64,000 bases of DNA, from NCBI GenBank assembly GCA_018806915.1, contig JAGKQI010000009.1, forward strand, positions 1 to 64,000, given 5' to 3'. The notes beneath the pieces are model-generated. The model made no database searches. It was not told where the DNA came from and saw only the letters and a program-made list of their open reading frames with translations. Source of the DNA: Phytophthora colocasiae. Its lineage: Eukaryota; Oomycota; Peronosporomycetes; Peronosporales; Peronosporaceae. How positions within the stretch are numbered: position 1 is the first letter of the stretch; every line of letters begins with the position of its first letter. A program made the translations under genes and the position numbers. Shown here piece after piece: positions 61,829 through 64,000 of this stretch.

Positions 61829-62698
61829 TTATCCGAACACCTCGTCCAGGGTCCCGGTTGAAACGAGGATAACCCACATGATGCCAACGCAGAGTGATAC
61901 ACAGGATGAAAAGATACCAACACGAACGAGTGATGAGTCCGAGAAACGACTCATGCGGCCCGTGATCTCTCCGTACAGCGCCGCAAAGAGTCCCATTGCG
62001 ATGATCGAGGACACGCAGAAGGATCCAAGATAAGCAGAAGATTTAATCCAGTCGTTCAAGATCACAGCCGGAAGAACTCCTAGAATTCCGCCAGTGCCAG
62101 CTAGTCCATGAGCCGTTCCGTACGCGAAGGCCGTGAGTTTCTGTGTTTGCGGGTTCTTGATGTCCGCAGTGACAAGGCCGAAGCAGCACGTCTTCTTGGT
62201 CGGATGCGGCTTAGTATGGAGCCCCTCGTGGTCCAGGTGATGCGCGTGCAGTATCTTCTGCACCTCTGAGTCGCTGTCCTCCAGTTCTTCCTTCTGCAGC
62301 TCCGCTTCCAACTGCAACGGTGTTGTTTCCCCAGCTGGAAGGTGTTTAAGCTGCAATTTCCTGCGCAGGATCAAATAGTGGCGCAGACTCCAGAGCCCGA
62401 GCCCCATCATGAGGAAACCCACCATGAAGTCGCAGTAGCTGCCGAAAGTGTCGACGTCCAAGTGCTGGTTCAACGCCAAAAAGCAGGCGGTGACCACGAT
62501 GAGCCCCGTCGAGTGGCCGCAGCCCCAGCGCATCCCCAATTGACACGAGCGCCACGACGAACCGGCGCTCAAGACGATGAGCGCGCTCAGGTGGTCGGGC
62601 CCAGTGAGCACATGCACCAGTCCCAATAGAAGACCCGTGGCCACGATGCCAGGCAAGGACGCGCTCTCCAGCGAAGTGACAGTGTCTGCGGCGCCCAT
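61829..62698 (-). CDS. UreH/NicO-like membrane metal transporter (289 aa)
   Basis: ATG at 62698 in a CCAAAATGG context; stop TAA at 61829-61831; intronless. About six membrane segments in two halves: residues 14-60, 65-115, then after a loop 170-285. Signature motifs are TGPDHLSAL, GCGHSTGL and GTAHGLAGTGG, the His/Asp patterns of the UreH-like/NicO (nickel-cobalt) transporter group. The middle loop is His-rich (AHHLDHEGLHTKPHP), as often in metal exporters or importers. It would move Ni, Co or a related ion across a membrane; substrate and direction cannot be told from sequence. It lies tail to tail with its broken paralogue, 76 bp apart. Confidence 0.8.
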   Translation of the reverse strand: MGAADTVTSLESASLPGIVATGLLLGLVHVLTGPDHLSALIVLSAGSSWRSCQLGMRWGCGHSTGLIVVTACFLALNQHLDVDTFGSYCDFMVGFLMMGLGLWSLRHYLILRRKLQLKHLPAGETTPLQLEAELQKEELEDSDSEVQKILHAHHLDHEGLHTKPHPTKKTCCFGLVTADIKNPQTQKLTAFAYGTAHGLAGTGGILGVLPAVILNDWIKSSAYLGSFCVSSIIAMGLFAALYGEITGRMSRFSDSSLVRVGIFSSCVSLCVGIMWVILVSTGTLDEVFG

Positions 62699-63202
62699 TT
62701 TGGGGAGGTTTTGGATCTGAGGGGAAGGACCTTGACACGCATGTCACGCATAAGCGTTTGTACAGGGTGTTCATACTAAGATATTTATTCAGGAACCAAC
62801 ATTTTATAACACAGTACTTATCCGTTTTAAGATGTATGTTATATATGATACTTTTGCATTTTATCTGATTTGATATTATTAGATACACTAGTTTGTTAAA
62901 TGCGGGTTTGATTGGCAGACTTGGGTGCGTCACCAGTTGGTAAACTTCAACCTGGTCTCGGCTGACGAGCATAAGGGAGGGGAGTGGAGGACAGTGAGCT
63001 CTACCAGGTCCAGCAGCAGATCGACGAAGTCTTGGCTCTGTGGAGAATGAAAGAACACCAGCTCACTCGGTCTAGGCAAACACAAATGTATTGCATTTAT
63101 ACAGCCGATAATGGGACAACGGACGGCTCGATAGGCCCCTTTCGGCATCATATACTTGAAAACCAGTCGTTTTTTGCTTTCAAGATGGACAACTTGTCTT
63201 GT
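62699..63202. other. Intergenic region between the metal transporter and the sugar transporter
   Basis: 504 bp. It holds the promoter of the minus-strand metal transporter (right of 62698) and the 3' untranslated end of the nucleotide-sugar transporter. An AT-rich part lies at 62760-62900. I see no defined promoter motif and no further gene; a plus-strand frame at 62984-63652 is a shadow of the transporter gene. Confidence 0.6.
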
Positions 63203-64000
63203 CTACTCGGTCTTGGGCTTGGCCTCCTTCTTCACGTACGGGAAGCTGGAGTAGATCGCCATACTGACAGCAACAAGACCAGCTGCAATGAAAACCTCGT
63301 TGGGAAGAACTGCACCGTACACGTAGCTCTCCACAAAGGCCGTGAAGGCGATACCGCAGATCAATGCAAACGACTTGAGCACGCCACCCACGTACTTCGT
63401 GACGGTACCAACAAGCAGACCACCCAACGCGTTGCTCACAACAGGAATGATCGTGTAGTAGTCGCAGCCCTCGAAAACCTTGTGGATGTTAGCAAAAGCG
63501 TTGGCAGCAGGAGACTCGGACACGGGCGTCTTCACGATGGTGGACCAAATGGCCGGCATCATGAGGAACAGACTACCGTAGATCGACAGCTCCATGGTCA
63601 CGAGAGCAGCGTCACGCTTGTGCTGCTGCATGGAGCGCTGCGTGAGCGCTGAACCAAGACCAGACAGCAGCGAGGCAAGCAGCACAGGCACAAGACCGAG
63701 CTCAACAGAGATGGCGGGTGCAGTCGAGTCGTCAGCACCTCCTTCCTTAGCGAGAGAAAGCAGTACAGCGGCACTCAGTAGCAGCATCATGGCGAAGCAC
63801 TGCTGAAGGGAGAAGCGCGTGCCCATGAGGAAGTAGAGGAAGAGCGCGGCCGACAGCAGTTTCGTCTGATTAATGAGGTTGAACACGATGGACGGCAGGT
63901 GCTGGTAGGCGATCTGGATGAGCACGTTCTGCACAGCGTAGGTGCAGGCAGGCAAGCCCGAGGCCATGACGCTGTCGTGGAAGCTCCACGTCTTGATGAC
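63203..64000 (-). CDS. Nucleotide-sugar transporter (SLC35A-like), 3' part
   Basis: The frame ends at TAG 63203-63205 and is open up to the window edge (an apparent ATG at 63967 is internal, since VIKTWSFHDSV precedes it in frame), so the 5' end is missing. About 265 residues with seven or so membrane segments. Family hallmarks: YAVQNVLIQIAYQHLP, FNLINQTKLLSAALFLYFLM, GLGSALTQRSM and the strongly conserved GGLLVGTVTKYVGGVLKSFA. Proteins of this kind exchange UDP-galactose, UDP-GlcNAc or CMP-sialic acid for the nucleoside monophosphate across the Golgi membrane; the substrate cannot be assigned. The C-terminal tail is Lys-rich (KKEAKPKTE), which may be an ER/Golgi sorting signal. Confidence 0.88.
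   Translation of the reverse strand, partial: VIKTWSFHDSVMASGLPACTYAVQNVLIQIAYQHLPSIVFNLINQTKLLSAALFLYFLMGTRFSLQQCFAMMLLLSAAVLLSLAKEGGADDSTAPAISVELGLVPVLLASLLSGLGSALTQRSMQQHKRDAALVTMELSIYGSLFLMMPAIWSTIVKTPVSESPAANAFANIHKVFEGCDYYTIIPVVSNALGGLLVGTVTKYVGGVLKSFALICGIAFTAFVESYVYGAVLPNEVFIAAGLVAVSMAIYSSFPYVKKEAKPKTE

Noticed and set aside
62346..62972. Minus-strand 208-aa ORF overlapping the metal transporter start
   Set aside because: Out of frame with the conserved transporter protein, with low-complexity Arg/His composition.
62984..63652. Plus-strand 222-aa ORF at the right edge
   Set aside because: Shadow of the nucleotide-sugar transporter on the minus strand, whose family motifs are unmistakable.

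Overview
The window looks like a repeat-rich stretch of an oomycete chromosome, most probably Phytophthora-like. That is an inference from the eukaryotic LTR retrotransposons with chromodomain integrases, the GC-rich single-exon host genes at the right edge, and the contrast between a transposon-packed zone and a compact gene zone. Bases 1-60888 are almost entirely mobile DNA. Only about the last 3 kb carries ordinary genes.

The left 52.7 kb resolves into a nest of Ty3/Gypsy insertions, labelled here by family. G4 (45585-52694, minus) was entered by a G1 element on the plus strand, 'G1-host'. G1-host keeps the right part of its 5' LTR at 3578-4496, gag at 4497-4664 plus 12270-14447, pol at 14448-14953 plus 36799-41086, an antisense ORF at 44050-41462, and its 3' LTR at 44177-45584. 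G1-host was in turn hit by a G3 element in its 5' LTR (2000-3577), a G2 element in gag (4665-12269, minus, 5-bp duplication GGATC), and a complete G1 element in the protease region of pol ('G1-nested', 14954-36798, minus, 4-bp duplication GATC). A second G2 element (14970-22776, plus, duplication GGATC) sits inside the 3' LTR of G1-nested. A third G1 copy (1-1999) ends inside G3.

G1 is the most interesting element. It is about 14 kb, with a 776-aa Gag whose start codon overlaps the primer-binding site and a -1 frameshift cassette (GTTAAAC, 6-nt spacer, hairpin) exactly at the gag stop. Its 1896-aa ORF has a degenerate first RNase H and an intact second RNase H. A large antisense ORF of up to 954 aa lies between pol and the 3' LTR. 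G2 and G4 also carry an antisense ORF there, and it overlaps the chromodomain-coding end of pol on the opposite strand. This shared layout (Gypsy element plus convergent 3' antisense gene) is the best candidate for an under-described system.

52981-59278 is an older short-LTR Gypsy element (G5) with several frameshifts, split between RT and RNase H by a 700-bp inverted-repeat element. 59279-60888 holds fragments of a Tc1/mariner-like transposase, a PIF/Harbinger-like element and a truncated G1 LTR. The right edge has a tail-to-tail pair of UreH/NicO-like membrane metal transporter genes (the left one a pseudogene, the right one intact) and the 3' part of a nucleotide-sugar transporter gene that runs off the window.
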